Positions 31,835-39,927 of a DNA stretch of 39,927 nucleotides are shown here, piece after piece (position 1 is the first letter of the stretch; each line of letters begins with the position of its first letter). The position numbers were made by a program, and so were the translations under genes. The DNA is taken from the NCBI GenBank assembly GCA_030538085.1, contig JAUNUR010000024.1:1-39927 (forward strand), given 5' to 3'. Below the pieces are notes generated by a model. That model saw only the letters and a list, made by a program, of their open reading frames with translations, was not told where the DNA came from and searched no databases. Origin of the DNA: Pseudomonadota bacterium. GTDB lineage: Bacteria > Pseudomonadota > Gammaproteobacteria > Burkholderiales > Burkholderiaceae_C.

Positions 31835-32700
31835 GGCGCGGCCCCCGGCTTGCTGCCCAGGATGGAGGGCGGGTTGTAAGGCTCGGCGCCCGAGCGCAGC
31901 GGCGCCAGGTCACCTGGTACCGGCTGATCGGGCAGGCGCTGCATCGGTTGACCGAACTTGGGCAGGCCGGGCGTGGCCTCGACCTTCTCGCCGGAGCGGG
32001 TTTCGCCCACGTGGCCCACATCGCTGCGCTGGGTGAGGTTCTTCAGGTAGTGATCGCCGATTTCGCCACGCGCCACGTTCATGGGCAGCACCTTGATGGC
32101 GGCCTCTTCCAGCACGCAGCTTTTCTCGCATATCCCGCAGCCGGTGCATTTGTCGGCATGCACGGTGGGCAGCAGCATGGCGTGGCGGTCGCTGCGCGGG
32201 TTGCTCATTCGCTCCAGCGTGATCGCTTCGTCGATCACGGGGCAGACGCGGTAGCACACGTCGCAGCGCAGACCCAGGAAGTTGAGGCAGTTCTCTTCGT
32301 CGATCAGCACCGCCGTGCCCATGCGGGCCTTGGTGATGTCGGTGAGGGCGTGGTCCAGCGCGCCCGTGGGGCAGGCCTTGACGCAGGGAATGTCCTCGCA
32401 CATCTCGCACGGGATGTCGCGTGCTTCGAAGTAAGGCGTGCCGATGGCGACATCGGCACCCAGGCCGCTGCCCCAGGTGCTCAGTTTGAGGTTCTGTGGT
32501 GGACAGTCGCGCACACACAGGCCGCAGCGTACGCAAGCCGCCAGAAACTCGCGTTCCGGCAGTGCGCCGGGCGGTCTGATGGCTTGTGCCGGCCGTGCCA
32601 GCGAGGGCTTGGCAAGCACGGCCGCCCCGCCGGCCACCATGGCGGCCGTGGTGGCCGTGGCGGCACCTTGCAGCAGGTTGCGACGGTTGATCTTGGCCAT
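31831..32700 (-). CDS. napG: Ferredoxin-type protein NapG
   Basis: The 289-aa protein starts with [20 protein letters not shown], a twin-arginine signal. It binds several [4Fe-4S] clusters: [35 protein letters not shown] and [11 protein letters not shown]. It is exported and couples NapH to NapC or NapB. The start at 32700 is the Tat-signal Met. About 58 bp separate it from napA. Confidence 0.95.
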   Translation of the reverse strand: MAKINRRNLLQGAATATTAAMVAGGAAVLAKPSLARPAQAIRPPGALPEREFLAACVRCGLCVRDCPPQNLKLSTWGSGLGADVAIGTPYFEARDIPCEMCEDIPCVKACPTGALDHALTDITKARMGTAVLIDEENCLNFLGLRCDVCYRVCPVIDEAITLERMSNPRSDRHAMLLPTVHADKCTGCGICEKSCVLEEAAIKVLPMNVARGEIGDHYLKNLTQRSDVGHVGETRSGEKVEATPGLPKFGQPMQRLPDQPVPGDLAPLRSGAEPYNPPSILGSKPGAAP

Positions 32701-32758
32701 GTCGATACTACTCTTTCAATAGCTGCTGGCGCACGCTGGCCGTGCGCCGCAGTTCCAT

Positions 32759-35299
32759 TCAAGCCTTGACCACCTTGGCGGCGCACTTCTTGAAGTCGGT
32801 TTCCTTCGAGATCGGGCAGGTGGCGTCCAGGGTCAGCTTGTTGACCAGGCGGCTTTCGTCGAAGAAGGGCAGGAAGATCAGCCCGCGCGGCACCTTGTTG
32901 CGGCCACGTGTTTCGACGGCGGCGAGGATTTCGCCACGGCGCGTCTGTACCTTCACCTGGGAGCCGCGCTGCAGCTTGCGTGCGGCGGCGTCGTCTGGGT
33001 GCATGAAGCACACGGCCTCGGGCACGGCGCGGTGCAACTCGGCCACGCGGCGCGTCATGCTGCCGGTGTGCCAGTGCTCCAGCACGCGGCCAGTGCACAG
33101 CCACAGGTCGTATTCCTTGTCCGGTGCCTCGGCGGCCGGCTGATAGGGCAGGGCGAAGATGACCGCCTTGCCATCCTTGTGGCCGTAGAACTTGATGCCC
33201 TCGCCTTTCTTGACGTAGGGGTCGTAGCCCTCGCGGAAGCGCCATAGCGTTTCCTTGCCATCCACCACCGGCCAGCGCAGGCCGCGGTTCTCGTGGTAGG
33301 CGTCGAACGGGGCCAGGTCGTGCGCGTGACCGCGGCCGAATTCGGCGTATTCCTCGAACAGGCCCTTTTGCACGTAAAAGCCCAAGTCCTTCGACTCGTC
33401 GTTCATGTAGTCCTTGATGAACTTGCCGTTCACCTTGGCCAGTTCACTCGCCGGGAACTTGTTGACCTTGCCGTTCTTGAAGAGCACGTCGAACAGGGTC
33501 TTGCCCTTGTATTCAGGCTTCTTGGCCAGCAGCTCGGCGGGCCATACTTCTTCCACCTTGAAGCGCTTGGAGAATTCGATGTACTGCCACAGGTCGCTCT
33601 TGGCCTGGCCGGGTGGCGCGATCTGCTGGCGCCAGAACTGCGTGCGGCGCTCGGCGTTGCCGTAGGCGCCTTCCTTTTCCACCCACATGGAGGTGGGCAG
33701 CACCAGGTCGGCGCTCATGGCGCTGACGGTGGGGTAGGGGTCGCTCACCACCACGAAGGCTTTCGGGTTGCGCCAGCCGGGGTAGATTTCTTCGTTGATG
33801 TTGGGGCCGGCCTGCATGTTGTTGGTGGTGCTGGTCCAGTAGCACAGCAGCTTGCCGTCCTTCAATGCGCGGCTTTGGGCCACGGCGTGCAGGCCGATGT
33901 TGCCGGGCAGCGTGCCCTCGGGCAGTTGCCACAGCTTTTCGGTGATTTGCCGGTGCTCGGGGTTGGTCACCACCATGTCGGCAGGCAGGCGGTGGGCGAA
34001 GGTGCCGACCTCGCGCGCGGTGCCGCAGGCGCTGGGCTGGCCCGTCAGGCTGAAGGGGCCGTTGCCGGGCTGGCTGATCTTGCCCGTCAGCAGGTGGATG
34101 TTGTAGATGAGGTTGTTGGCCCAGGTGCCGCGCGTGTGCTGGTTGAAGCCCATGGTCCAGAAGCTGACGACCTTGATCTTCGGGTCGGCGTACAGCTGGG
34201 CCAGCGCCTCCAGTTGGCGCACCGGCACGCCCGAGAGCTTGCTGGTGTAGTCGGCGGTGTAGGTGCTGACGAACTTGGCGAATTCCTCGAAGGTGATGGG
34301 CTTGGCGTCGTTCGGGTTGGTCTTGGGCTTGCCGTCGGCGCCGGGGTAGCCGTTGGCCTTGGCGTCTTTTTCCAGCGGGTGGTTGGGCCGCAGGCCGTAG
34401 CCGATGTCGGTTTCGCCGGCCTTGAAGTTGACGTTCTTCTTGACGAAGTCCTGGTTCACCTTCTTGTTGACGATCAGGTAGTTGGCGATGTAGTTCATGA
34501 TCGCCAGATCGGTCTGAGGCGCGAAGATGATGGGCTGGTCGGCCAGGTCGTAGCTGCGGTGCTCGAAGGTGGACAGCACGGCGACCTTGCACTCGGGGTG
34601 CGACAGACGGCGGTCGGTGATGCGGCTCCACAGGATGGGGTGCATCTCGGCCATGTTGCTGCCCCACAGCACGAAGGCGTCGGCCTGCTCGATGTCGTCG
34701 TAGCAGCCCATCGGCTCGTCGATGCCGAAGGTGCGCATGAAGCCCGTCACGGCGCTGGCCATGCAGTGGCGCGCGTTGGGGTCGATGTTGTTGCTGCGGA
34801 AGCCCGCCTTGTACAGCTTGGAGGCGGCGTAGCCTTCCCAGATCGTCCACTGGCCCGAGCCGAACATGCCCACGGCGCCGGGGCCGCCGGCCTTGAGTGC
34901 CTCTTTCCACTTCTCGGCCATGATGTCGAAGGCTTCGTCCCAGCTGATGGGCGTGAACTCGCCATCCTTGTCGTACTTGCCGTTCTTCTTGCGCAGCAGG
35001 GGCGTGGTCAGGCGGTCCTTGCCATACATGATCTTCGACAGGAAGTAGCCCTTGATGCAGTTCAGGCCGCGGTTGACCGGCGCCTCGGGGTCGCCCTGCG
35101 TGGCCACTACCCTGTCACCCTGCACGCCCACCATTACCGAGCAGCCGGTGCCGCAGAAGCGGCAGGGGGCCTTGTCCCAGCGCACGGCGCCGGGCAGCGG
35201 TGCCTTTTGCTGCGCTTCGGCAACGATGGGAATGCCAGCGGCCGCGGCGGCGGCGGTCATGGCCTGGGACTTGAGAAAAACGCGGCGGTCGGATTTCAT
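32759..35299 (-). CDS. napA: Periplasmic nitrate reductase catalytic subunit NapA
   Basis: The 846-aa molybdoenzyme reduces nitrate to nitrite in the periplasm. RRVFLK with the following Ala-rich stretch is a twin-arginine signal peptide. C46, C49, C53 (CRFCGTGC) and C81 bind one [4Fe-4S] cluster. C179 in [13 protein letters not shown] is the likely Mo ligand. [17 protein letters not shown] and the C-terminal dinucleotide-binding segments fit NapA. The start at 35299 overlaps napD by ATGA. Confidence 0.97.
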   Translation of the reverse strand: MKSDRRVFLKSQAMTAAAAAAGIPIVAEAQQKAPLPGAVRWDKAPCRFCGTGCSVMVGVQGDRVVATQGDPEAPVNRGLNCIKGYFLSKIMYGKDRLTTPLLRKKNGKYDKDGEFTPISWDEAFDIMAEKWKEALKAGGPGAVGMFGSGQWTIWEGYAASKLYKAGFRSNNIDPNARHCMASAVTGFMRTFGIDEPMGCYDDIEQADAFVLWGSNMAEMHPILWSRITDRRLSHPECKVAVLSTFEHRSYDLADQPIIFAPQTDLAIMNYIANYLIVNKKVNQDFVKKNVNFKAGETDIGYGLRPNHPLEKDAKANGYPGADGKPKTNPNDAKPITFEEFAKFVSTYTADYTSKLSGVPVRQLEALAQLYADPKIKVVSFWTMGFNQHTRGTWANNLIYNIHLLTGKISQPGNGPFSLTGQPSACGTAREVGTFAHRLPADMVVTNPEHRQITEKLWQLPEGTLPGNIGLHAVAQSRALKDGKLLCYWTSTTNNMQAGPNINEEIYPGWRNPKAFVVVSDPYPTVSAMSADLVLPTSMWVEKEGAYGNAERRTQFWRQQIAPPGQAKSDLWQYIEFSKRFKVEEVWPAELLAKKPEYKGKTLFDVLFKNGKVNKFPASELAKVNGKFIKDYMNDESKDLGFYVQKGLFEEYAEFGRGHAHDLAPFDAYHENRGLRWPVVDGKETLWRFREGYDPYVKKGEGIKFYGHKDGKAVIFALPYQPAAEAPDKEYDLWLCTGRVLEHWHTGSMTRRVAELHRAVPEAVCFMHPDDAAARKLQRGSQVKVQTRRGEILAAVETRGRNKVPRGLIFLPFFDESRLVNKLTLDATCPISKETDFKKCAAKVVKA

Positions 35300-35670
35300 T
35301 GGGCTTCTCCTGCGCCTTCAGCGGCGCTTGTCGATGCGGTGGAAACGGAAACGGTGGAAGGCTGGGCCTGGCGGCGGGCGAAATCGCCCACGTTCTGGCG
35401 CCAAGCGCGGAAGTCGAAATCAGGGGCGGCGGGGTGGGCATCGCCGTCGCTTTGCTCGAACACCAGCGACAGGTTGAACACCTCGGGCCATTGAGTGACC
35501 TCGGCCATGATGGCGGCGGCGGGATTCTGGTCGGTGCTTTCGATGACGGCCACCAGGCGACCATCGCCCGCATCGGGTCCCAGATCAACCCCTGGCGTGT
35601 GTGCCAATCTGTGCTTGACGTCCGCCAGATTTTTTGGGTGGACTCGAACAACAACCCCGAGAACGCTCAT
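35296..35670 (-). CDS. napD: NapA signal-peptide chaperone NapD
   Basis: The 124-aa protein has the NapD ferredoxin-like fold: [20 protein letters not shown], then [19 protein letters not shown] and [15 protein letters not shown]. It binds the NapA twin-arginine signal before export. A 45-residue tail ([19 protein letters not shown] and onward) is longer than in E. coli NapD (87 aa). It is the first gene of napDAGHBC here; no napE is seen before it. Confidence 0.93.
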   Translation of the reverse strand: MSVLGVVVRVHPKNLADVKHRLAHTPGVDLGPDAGDGRLVAVIESTDQNPAAAIMAEVTQWPEVFNLSLVFEQSDGDAHPAAPDFDFRAWRQNVGDFARRQAQPSTVSVSTASTSAAEGAGEAQ

Positions 35671-35813
35671 TGAATTAACCTCTTTGTATGTAGGGTAACT
35701 GCTGACGGGGGGAGCTTAACTTGACTTGCGATAAGTTTGGCGGGTTAACCCAGCGAAGCGTAACTTTTTGGCACTTCGCCATGTCGTCTGATTTCTCCTG
35801 AAATAGGAGCACC

Positions 35814-35827
35814 TTGATCAGTATCCA
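35814..35827. promoter_or_regulatory. Putative Fnr-type box upstream of napD
   Basis: TTGAT-CAGT-ATCCA matches the Fnr/Anr/Dnr consensus TTGAT-N4-ATCAA at 9 of 10 defined positions. It lies about 144 bp before the napD start and 80 bp before the divergent CDF gene. It may place the nap operon under oxygen or nitric-oxide control, as is common for nap. Transcription-start evidence is absent. Confidence 0.6.
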
Positions 35828-35906
35828 TAAGGGATAACGTCATATTAATGTTGTAATCAAGTGTGTGTCGAGTCATTTCCGTGTCCGTCCTGATGACAAT
35901 TTGCTC

Positions 35907-36863
35907 ATGAATTCACCTGCTGTTCGTGCCTGGATGACGCCGCGCCGCCTGATGGCGGTGTCGATCGTGGTTGCCCTGATGACCATCGCGCTCAAGACGG
36001 TGGCGTGGTGGATCACGGGCTCGGTTGGTTTGCTGTCGGACGCGATGGAGTCCTTCGTCAACCTGGCGGCGGCCATGTTCGGCCTGCTGATGGTGACGGT
36101 GGCCGCGCAGCCGGCCGACGATGACCATCCTTTCGGCCACGACAAGGCCGAGTATTTTTCGTCCGGCTTCGAGGGCATTCTGATCATCGGTGCCGCCGCG
36201 GCCATCATCTGGACGGCGCTGCCACGTTTCTGGAACCCGCAGCCGCTGGAGCAGGTGAGTTGGGGGCTGGCGTTGTCGGTCGCCAGCTCGATGCTCAATG
36301 GTCTGCTGGCCTGGGTGATGTTGCGGGCCTCGCGCATGCACCGTTCCATCGCGCTGGAGGCCGATGCCAAGCATCTGTTGACCGACGTGTGGACGTCGGC
36401 GGGCGTGGTCATTGGCCTGCTGCTGGTGGGCGTGACGGGCTGGCTGTGGCTGGACCCGCTGGTGGCCATCGGCGTGGCGCTGAACATCGTGTGGGAGGGC
36501 GCGCGGCTGATCTGGCGCTCGTGGAGCGGCCTGATGGACAGCGCCGTGGACCCCGAGGAACAGGTACTGATCGACGAAGTGCTGACCCGCTTCACGCTCC
36601 GCCACGGCGGGCAGCCGACAGTGCAGTTCGACCACGTGATGACGCGCAAGGCGGGCCAGCGGCGCTTTGTTTCGCTGCACATGCACCTGCCAGCCAGTTG
36701 GACGCTGGGCGAGGCCGACCGCTGGCGCCATGAGGTGGAAAACGCGCTGGCGCAGGCCGTGCCCGGCCTGCATGCCAGCATCCAGATGCTGCCGGACGGA
36801 GTGGAGCCAATCACGGTGGACCTGAACGAGCCGGTGACTGTTGAATCTAGAAACGGCGGCTGA
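35907..36863 (+). CDS. Cation diffusion facilitator (metal efflux) transporter
   Basis: The 318-aa protein is a CDF-family divalent-metal/proton antiporter. It has six membrane segments, with metal sites in the first (SVGLLSDAMESFVNLAAA) and the fifth (DAKHLLTDVWTSAGVVIG), and the cytoplasmic loop DDDHPFGHDKAEYFSS. The C-terminal domain (HMHLPASWTLGEADRW) is complete. The start at 35907 (MNSPAVRAWM) is preferred to a GTG at 35865. The last residues (SRNGG) and the stop TGA are encoded by the left end of a MITE-like repeat. It is divergent from napD. Confidence 0.9.
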   Translation: MNSPAVRAWMTPRRLMAVSIVVALMTIALKTVAWWITGSVGLLSDAMESFVNLAAAMFGLLMVTVAAQPADDDHPFGHDKAEYFSSGFEGILIIGAAAAIIWTALPRFWNPQPLEQVSWGLALSVASSMLNGLLAWVMLRASRMHRSIALEADAKHLLTDVWTSAGVVIGLLLVGVTGWLWLDPLVAIGVALNIVWEGARLIWRSWSGLMDSAVDPEEQVLIDEVLTRFTLRHGGQPTVQFDHVMTRKAGQRRFVSLHMHLPASWTLGEADRWRHEVENALAQAVPGLHASIQMLPDGVEPITVDLNEPVTVESRNGG

Positions 36864-37030
36864 CCGCTCGCCATCATTGGGTAACCCACATGAAATCTGG
36901 ATTTCACGACTCCGATTTTCACGGCTCCGATGACGTTCACCCATTGGGTGAGCGCGCTATGCACCTGATCGCACCGCGCTGGCCGTGCCATGCGGCACGC
37001 TCGGGCGCATCCAACCGCCGTTTCCAGGTT
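36844..37030. mobile_element. MITE-like repeat, short copy
   Basis: The element has 19-bp ends AATCTAGAAACGGCGGCTG (near 36844-36862) and CAACCGCCGTTTCCAGGTT (37012-37030), which pair at 16 of 19 positions. The inner sequence matches copy 9738-9975 but lacks about 70 bp. Its left end overlaps the stop of the CDF gene, and its right end lies 19 bp before dtd. TTGAA flanks both sides. Confidence 0.8.
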
Positions 37031-37049
37031 GAATGATGGTGTTGAAGCC

Positions 37050-37487
37050 ATGCAAGCCCTGATCCAGCGCGTTTCCGAAGCCCGCGTCACCGTCGATGGC
37101 CGCGTGACCGGCGCCATCGACGGTGGTCTGCTGGTGCTGCTGTGCGCCGAGCGCGGCGACGACGATGCAGTGGCGGACAAACTGCTGACCAAGCTGCTCA
37201 AGCTGCGCATCTTCAGCGACGCCGCCGGCAAGATGAACCTGAGCGTGCGGGACGTGGGCGGTGGGCTGCTCATCGTCAGCCAGTTCACGCTGGCGGCTGA
37301 TACCTCGGGCGGCAACCGCCCCAGCTTCACCAACGCCGCGCCACCGGATGAGGGGCGACGCCTTTACGAGTATTTCGTGGCCCAGGCAGGGAAAGCGCAT
37401 CCGGTGGTGGCGACGGGTGAATTCGGCGCCGACATGCGGGTGGCGCTGGTCAACGACGGGCCGGTGACGATTCCACTGCGCGCATGA
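37050..37487 (+). CDS. dtd: D-aminoacyl-tRNA deacylase
   Basis: The 145-aa enzyme hydrolyses D-aminoacyl-tRNA. The family motifs are [17 protein letters not shown] (with the S-Q-x-T catalytic loop) and [18 protein letters not shown] (with the Gly-cisPro-like chirality region). [17 protein letters not shown] is the usual N-terminus. Its start at 37050 is just beyond the repeat, so the repeat may provide or disturb its 5' leader. The likely ribosome site is GTTGAA-like and weak. Confidence 0.96.
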   Translation: MQALIQRVSEARVTVDGRVTGAIDGGLLVLLCAERGDDDAVADKLLTKLLKLRIFSDAAGKMNLSVRDVGGGLLIVSQFTLAADTSGGNRPSFTNAAPPDEGRRLYEYFVAQAGKAHPVVATGEFGADMRVALVNDGPVTIPLRA

Positions 37488-37529
37488 CCGCCGCTGGCGG
37501 CGAGCCCATGGCGTCATGCGGGCCGTGCG

Positions 37530-37982
37530 TCAGCCGTATGGGTTGGCCAGGCCCAGGTTGGCCAGAATGCGGGCTTCCTCGGCCTCCATCGCTTCGGCGT
37601 CGGCGGTGCTGGTTTCATGATCCCAGCCCTGCGCGTGCAGCGCGCCGTGCACCAGCAGGTGGACGTAGTGGTGGGCCAGCGGCTTGTTCAATTCAACCGC
37701 CTCGCGCGCGACCACCGGCGCGCACAGCACCAGGTCGGCGGCCACCATGGGCGCGCCGCTGTAGTCGAAGGTCAGCACGTTGGTGGCGTGGTCCTTGCCG
37801 CGATAGTCGCGGTTGAGCCGCTGGCCCTCGTCGGCATCGACGATGCGCACGGTGATCTCGGCGGCTTGCACCTCGCCGCCCAGCGCGGCGCGCAGCCAGC
37901 GCGCGACGCGGTGGCGCGGCAAGGCGGCGCGGTGCTCGGCAACGCCGACGAAACGGGCGAACTGCAGGGACAGGGTCAGCAT
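37530..37982 (-). CDS. ybeY: Endoribonuclease YbeY
   Basis: The 150-aa metallo-endoribonuclease acts in 16S rRNA maturation and ribosome quality control. The zinc motif HGALHAQGWDH (H-x3-H-x5-H type) is present, with YRGKDHATNVLTFDY earlier. The start at 37982 has GGAGGT upstream. It is convergent with dtd. Confidence 0.95.
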   Translation of the reverse strand: MLTLSLQFARFVGVAEHRAALPRHRVARWLRAALGGEVQAAEITVRIVDADEGQRLNRDYRGKDHATNVLTFDYSGAPMVAADLVLCAPVVAREAVELNKPLAHHYVHLLVHGALHAQGWDHETSTADAEAMEAEEARILANLGLANPYG

Positions 37983-37997
37983 GGGGACCTCCGGAAT

Positions 37998-38933
37998 TCA
38001 GCTTGACCAGCCATAGCGCAGCAGGTGAAAGTAGATCGGCGCGGCGAAGATGACCGCGTCCACCCGGTCGAGCATGCCGCCGTGGCCCTCAATCAGCGTA
38101 CCCCACTCCCGCACGCCACGGTCGCGCTTGATGGCGGACATGACCAGCCCGCCAAACACGCCCATCACGCAGACGGCGAACGCCACCGCCATGGCCTGCC
38201 AGGGGGAGAAGGGCGTGATCCACCACAGCAGGCCACCCAGCAAGGAGGCGCTGGCGATGCCGCCCGCCACGCCTTCCCAGGTTCTGGAGGGCGCCAGCCG
38301 GGCGGGCAGGGGGTGGCGGCCCACGAAGCGGCCCCACACATGTTGCAGCGCATCGCTGCCCTGCACCACGATGATGAGGAACGCGATGAGCAGCAAGTTG
38401 CGGTCTTCGAAGCCGGGGATGCGCAGCGTGAGCAGCGCGGGCACGTGGCTGATGCAGAACACCGCCACCATCAGGCCCCATTGCACCTTGGCGGCGCGCT
38501 CCAGAAAGCGCGTGGGATCGCCGCCGATGGATGACAGGATGGGCAGCACCAGGAAGGCGTAGACCGGTATGAAGATGGCGTACAGCCCATACCACTCGAT
38601 CCAGATCAGGTAGTACTGCATGGGCAGCGCCAGGTAGAACGCTGCGGCCAGCGCCAGGTGGTCGCCGCGGCGCGTGTAGGCCAGGCTGTAGAACTCGCGC
38701 AGCGCGTGAAACGAGATCAGGAAAAACAGCGCGATCACCCCGCCCTTGCCGAATGCGAAGGCCAGGCCCAGCACGCCCAGCATCAGCCACCAGGCGTGCA
38801 CGCGGTCGTTCAGGCCGTCGATGGTGGCGTTGGGCCGCCCCTCGGCTACGCGCCACTTCAGGAAGGCGCCCGCGGCGGATGCCAGCAGCAGCGCCAGCAC
38901 CGCGGCCAGAAACAGCCAACCCGTGACGCTCAT
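37998..38933 (-). CDS. cdsA: Phosphatidate cytidylyltransferase
   Basis: The 311-aa membrane enzyme makes CDP-diacylglycerol from phosphatidate and CTP. The family signature SRTWEGVAGGIASASLLGG and the later KRDRGVREWGTLIEGHGGMLDRVDAV segment (shown in part) are present. About eight membrane segments are visible. The start at 38933 overlaps the acyltransferase stop by ATGA, placing the two steps of phospholipid synthesis side by side. The unusual N-terminal half (with a hydrophilic stretch at WRVAEGRPNATIDGLND) suggests the YnbB-like branch rather than canonical CdsA. Confidence 0.88.
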   Translation of the reverse strand: MSVTGWLFLAAVLALLLASAAGAFLKWRVAEGRPNATIDGLNDRVHAWWLMLGVLGLAFAFGKGGVIALFFLISFHALREFYSLAYTRRGDHLALAAAFYLALPMQYYLIWIEWYGLYAIFIPVYAFLVLPILSSIGGDPTRFLERAAKVQWGLMVAVFCISHVPALLTLRIPGFEDRNLLLIAFLIIVVQGSDALQHVWGRFVGRHPLPARLAPSRTWEGVAGGIASASLLGGLLWWITPFSPWQAMAVAFAVCVMGVFGGLVMSAIKRDRGVREWGTLIEGHGGMLDRVDAVIFAAPIYFHLLRYGWSS

Positions 38934-39685
38934 GGCGCGGCCTCGGTGGTGGCGGGGGCTGGCGCGTCGTCCTGCCGGGCGTGGGCGGGGCGCAGTGCCA
39001 GCATGGCCAGGCGCGCGCGTTGCAGAAAGGCGTCCTTGTCCTCGTCCGGCTGCGGCGTGATGGGCGGCCCGTAAATCACCGAGCAGGCCAGCGGCACCGG
39101 CAGCACCTCGCCCTTGGGCAGCACGCGCTTGAGGTTCTCGATCCACACCGGCACCAGCCGCGCTCGCGGGCATTGCAGGGCCAGGTGAAACAGCCCGCTC
39201 TTGAAGGGCAGCAGCGTGGCATCGGTGGTGTTGCGCGTGCCTTCCGGGAACATGATGAGCGAATGCCCCGCTTCCAGCGCCTGCGCCATTTGGTCCACCG
39301 GGGTGATGGTGCTGGGCGGTGCGCCCTCGGCTGGCTGGCGGCGGATCATCAGCGCGCGGAAGACATCGCGCCCGATGAAGCGGCGCAGGCCCGAGGCAAG
39401 CCAGTAATCCTCGCCCGCCACCGGGCGCGTGTTCTGGCGCAGCTCGGGCGGCAGCGTGGCCCACAGCAACGCGAAATCGCCGTGGCTGTTGTGGTTGGCG
39501 AAGTACAGCGTCGGCACGGCCCGCAGGCTGGCGCCCGGCGCCAGCAGCGCGCGCACGCCGGTCAGCAGGCGCGCGAAGCCGATGATGACTTGACCGGCCA
39601 ACCCGGCCACCGCGCGCAGCGCCAGGCGTTGCGCCGTTTCACGTGGGCCGGGTGCGGGCACGGGTTGAGGAAGGTGTTCGCTCAT
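38930..39685 (-). CDS. 1-acyl-glycerol-3-phosphate acyltransferase-like protein
   Basis: The 251-aa protein is a PlsC-family acyltransferase. NHNSHGDFALLWA contains the catalytic H-x4-D motif, and LIMFPEGTRNTTDATLLPFK contains the EGTR motif. A hydrophobic stretch (AVAGLAGQVIIGFARLL) precedes the catalytic site. It probably acylates lysophosphatidate ahead of the CdsA-type enzyme. The start MSEHLPQ at 39685 is preferred to one at 39712; either is possible. Confidence 0.85.
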   Translation of the reverse strand: MSEHLPQPVPAPGPRETAQRLALRAVAGLAGQVIIGFARLLTGVRALLAPGASLRAVPTLYFANHNSHGDFALLWATLPPELRQNTRPVAGEDYWLASGLRRFIGRDVFRALMIRRQPAEGAPPSTITPVDQMAQALEAGHSLIMFPEGTRNTTDATLLPFKSGLFHLALQCPRARLVPVWIENLKRVLPKGEVLPVPLACSVIYGPPITPQPDEDKDAFLQRARLAMLALRPAHARQDDAPAPATTEAAP

Positions 39686-39825
39686 GCCCGGTACTCTAAA
39701 CACAAGCGGCATGCGTTTCCGTGACGCGCGGATGGACGCCGCCTGAATTCGGGGGGTGTGAACCTATTGATATTTTCAAAAATCACGACAGCGCGGGCCA
39801 TCAGAAAAACCCCCTCACATCCCCT

Positions 39826-39921
39826 CGTCATTGCGGCGAAGGCCGCAATCCATGGGGCGCCACCTTCACACGGTGTTGACCCGCTGACACCGTGTGGATT
39901 GCGGCCTTCGCCGCAATGACG
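39826..39921. repeat. Nested palindrome, REP/BIME-like
   Basis: The outer arms at 39826-39852 and 39895-39921 are perfect 27-bp inverted copies built on CGTCATTGCGGCGAAGGCCG. A nested hairpin has perfect 10-bp arms CACACGGTGT (39867-39876) and ACACCGTGTG (39887-39896). The core relates to the repeats at 9976 and 16196, with CCGG changed to GCGG. It lies in the noncoding 3' edge of the window. Confidence 0.85.
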
Positions 39922-39927
39922 GGATGA

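Noticed and set aside
33293-35494. A 733-codon plus-strand open frame opposite napA and napD
   Set aside because: It is antisense to clearly conserved napA and napD with GC-rich codons; its product is low-complexity (Val, Gly, Asp and His rich) and matches no family.
35671-35906. A possible napE in front of napD
   Set aside because: No open frame with a small membrane segment is visible on the minus strand there.
1-39927. CRISPR array, riboswitch or rRNA
   Set aside because: No set of regularly spaced direct repeats, no recognisable riboswitch core and no rRNA segment was seen.

Overview
The window looks like chromosomal DNA of a high-GC betaproteobacterium, most likely a member of the Comamonadaceae (Burkholderiales). 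The evidence is the style of the phenylacetate, ccm and nap genes, the dusB-fis and purH linkage, and a family of 'CGTCATTCCGGCGAAGGCCGG' repeats that I associate with this group. No rRNA, CRISPR array or complete insertion sequence is visible; one tRNA gene is present.

Positions 1-6104 form an accessory island abutting the 3' side of a tRNA gene with a CAU anticodon. It carries a type IV AbiEi/AbiEii antitoxin-toxin pair on the minus strand, then on the plus strand a small Cys-rich protein, a large serine recombinase, an unusual ParB-head fusion protein and a DUF2188-type protein. The ParB protein looks like the product of an internal deletion that joined the start of one gene to the body of another.

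Positions 6105-10112 hold the tRNA with its own terminator. Next come a divergent phenylacetate block, with an enoyl-CoA hydratase on the minus strand and paaG-paaI-paaK on the plus strand, around a perfect TetR-type palindrome. Behind paaK lies a double repeat array. Positions 10113-17763 carry a YqaA-like membrane protein, a TetR regulator, an Lnt-like nitrilase/acyltransferase, dusB-fis, purH and a LytM-type peptidase.

Positions 17887-27946 are one long co-directional run: tyrS, a PhyH-like dioxygenase, then the full cytochrome c maturation set ccmA-B-C-D-E-F-G-H-I. Two unrelated genes sit inside it: a nucleotidyltransferase between ccmB and ccmC, and an AbrB-like/PD-(D/E)XK-like fusion between ccmE and ccmF. 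A secreted PPC plus MliC-like protein follows on the minus strand.

Positions 28987-35670 hold the periplasmic nitrate reductase genes. napF stands alone on the plus strand, and napDAGHBC lies on the minus strand behind a good Fnr-type box. The ccm genes supply heme attachment for the NapB and NapC c-type cytochromes, so the two blocks are functionally linked. The right end holds a cation diffusion facilitator, dtd, ybeY, cdsA and an acyltransferase.

The noncoding theme of the window is dispersed repeats: a MITE-like family with 19-bp terminal inverted repeats (two copies), a REP/BIME-like family (three related copies), other BIME-like palindromes including one inside ccmF, and a 58-bp repeat pair. 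At two genes the stop codon lies within the repeat's terminus.
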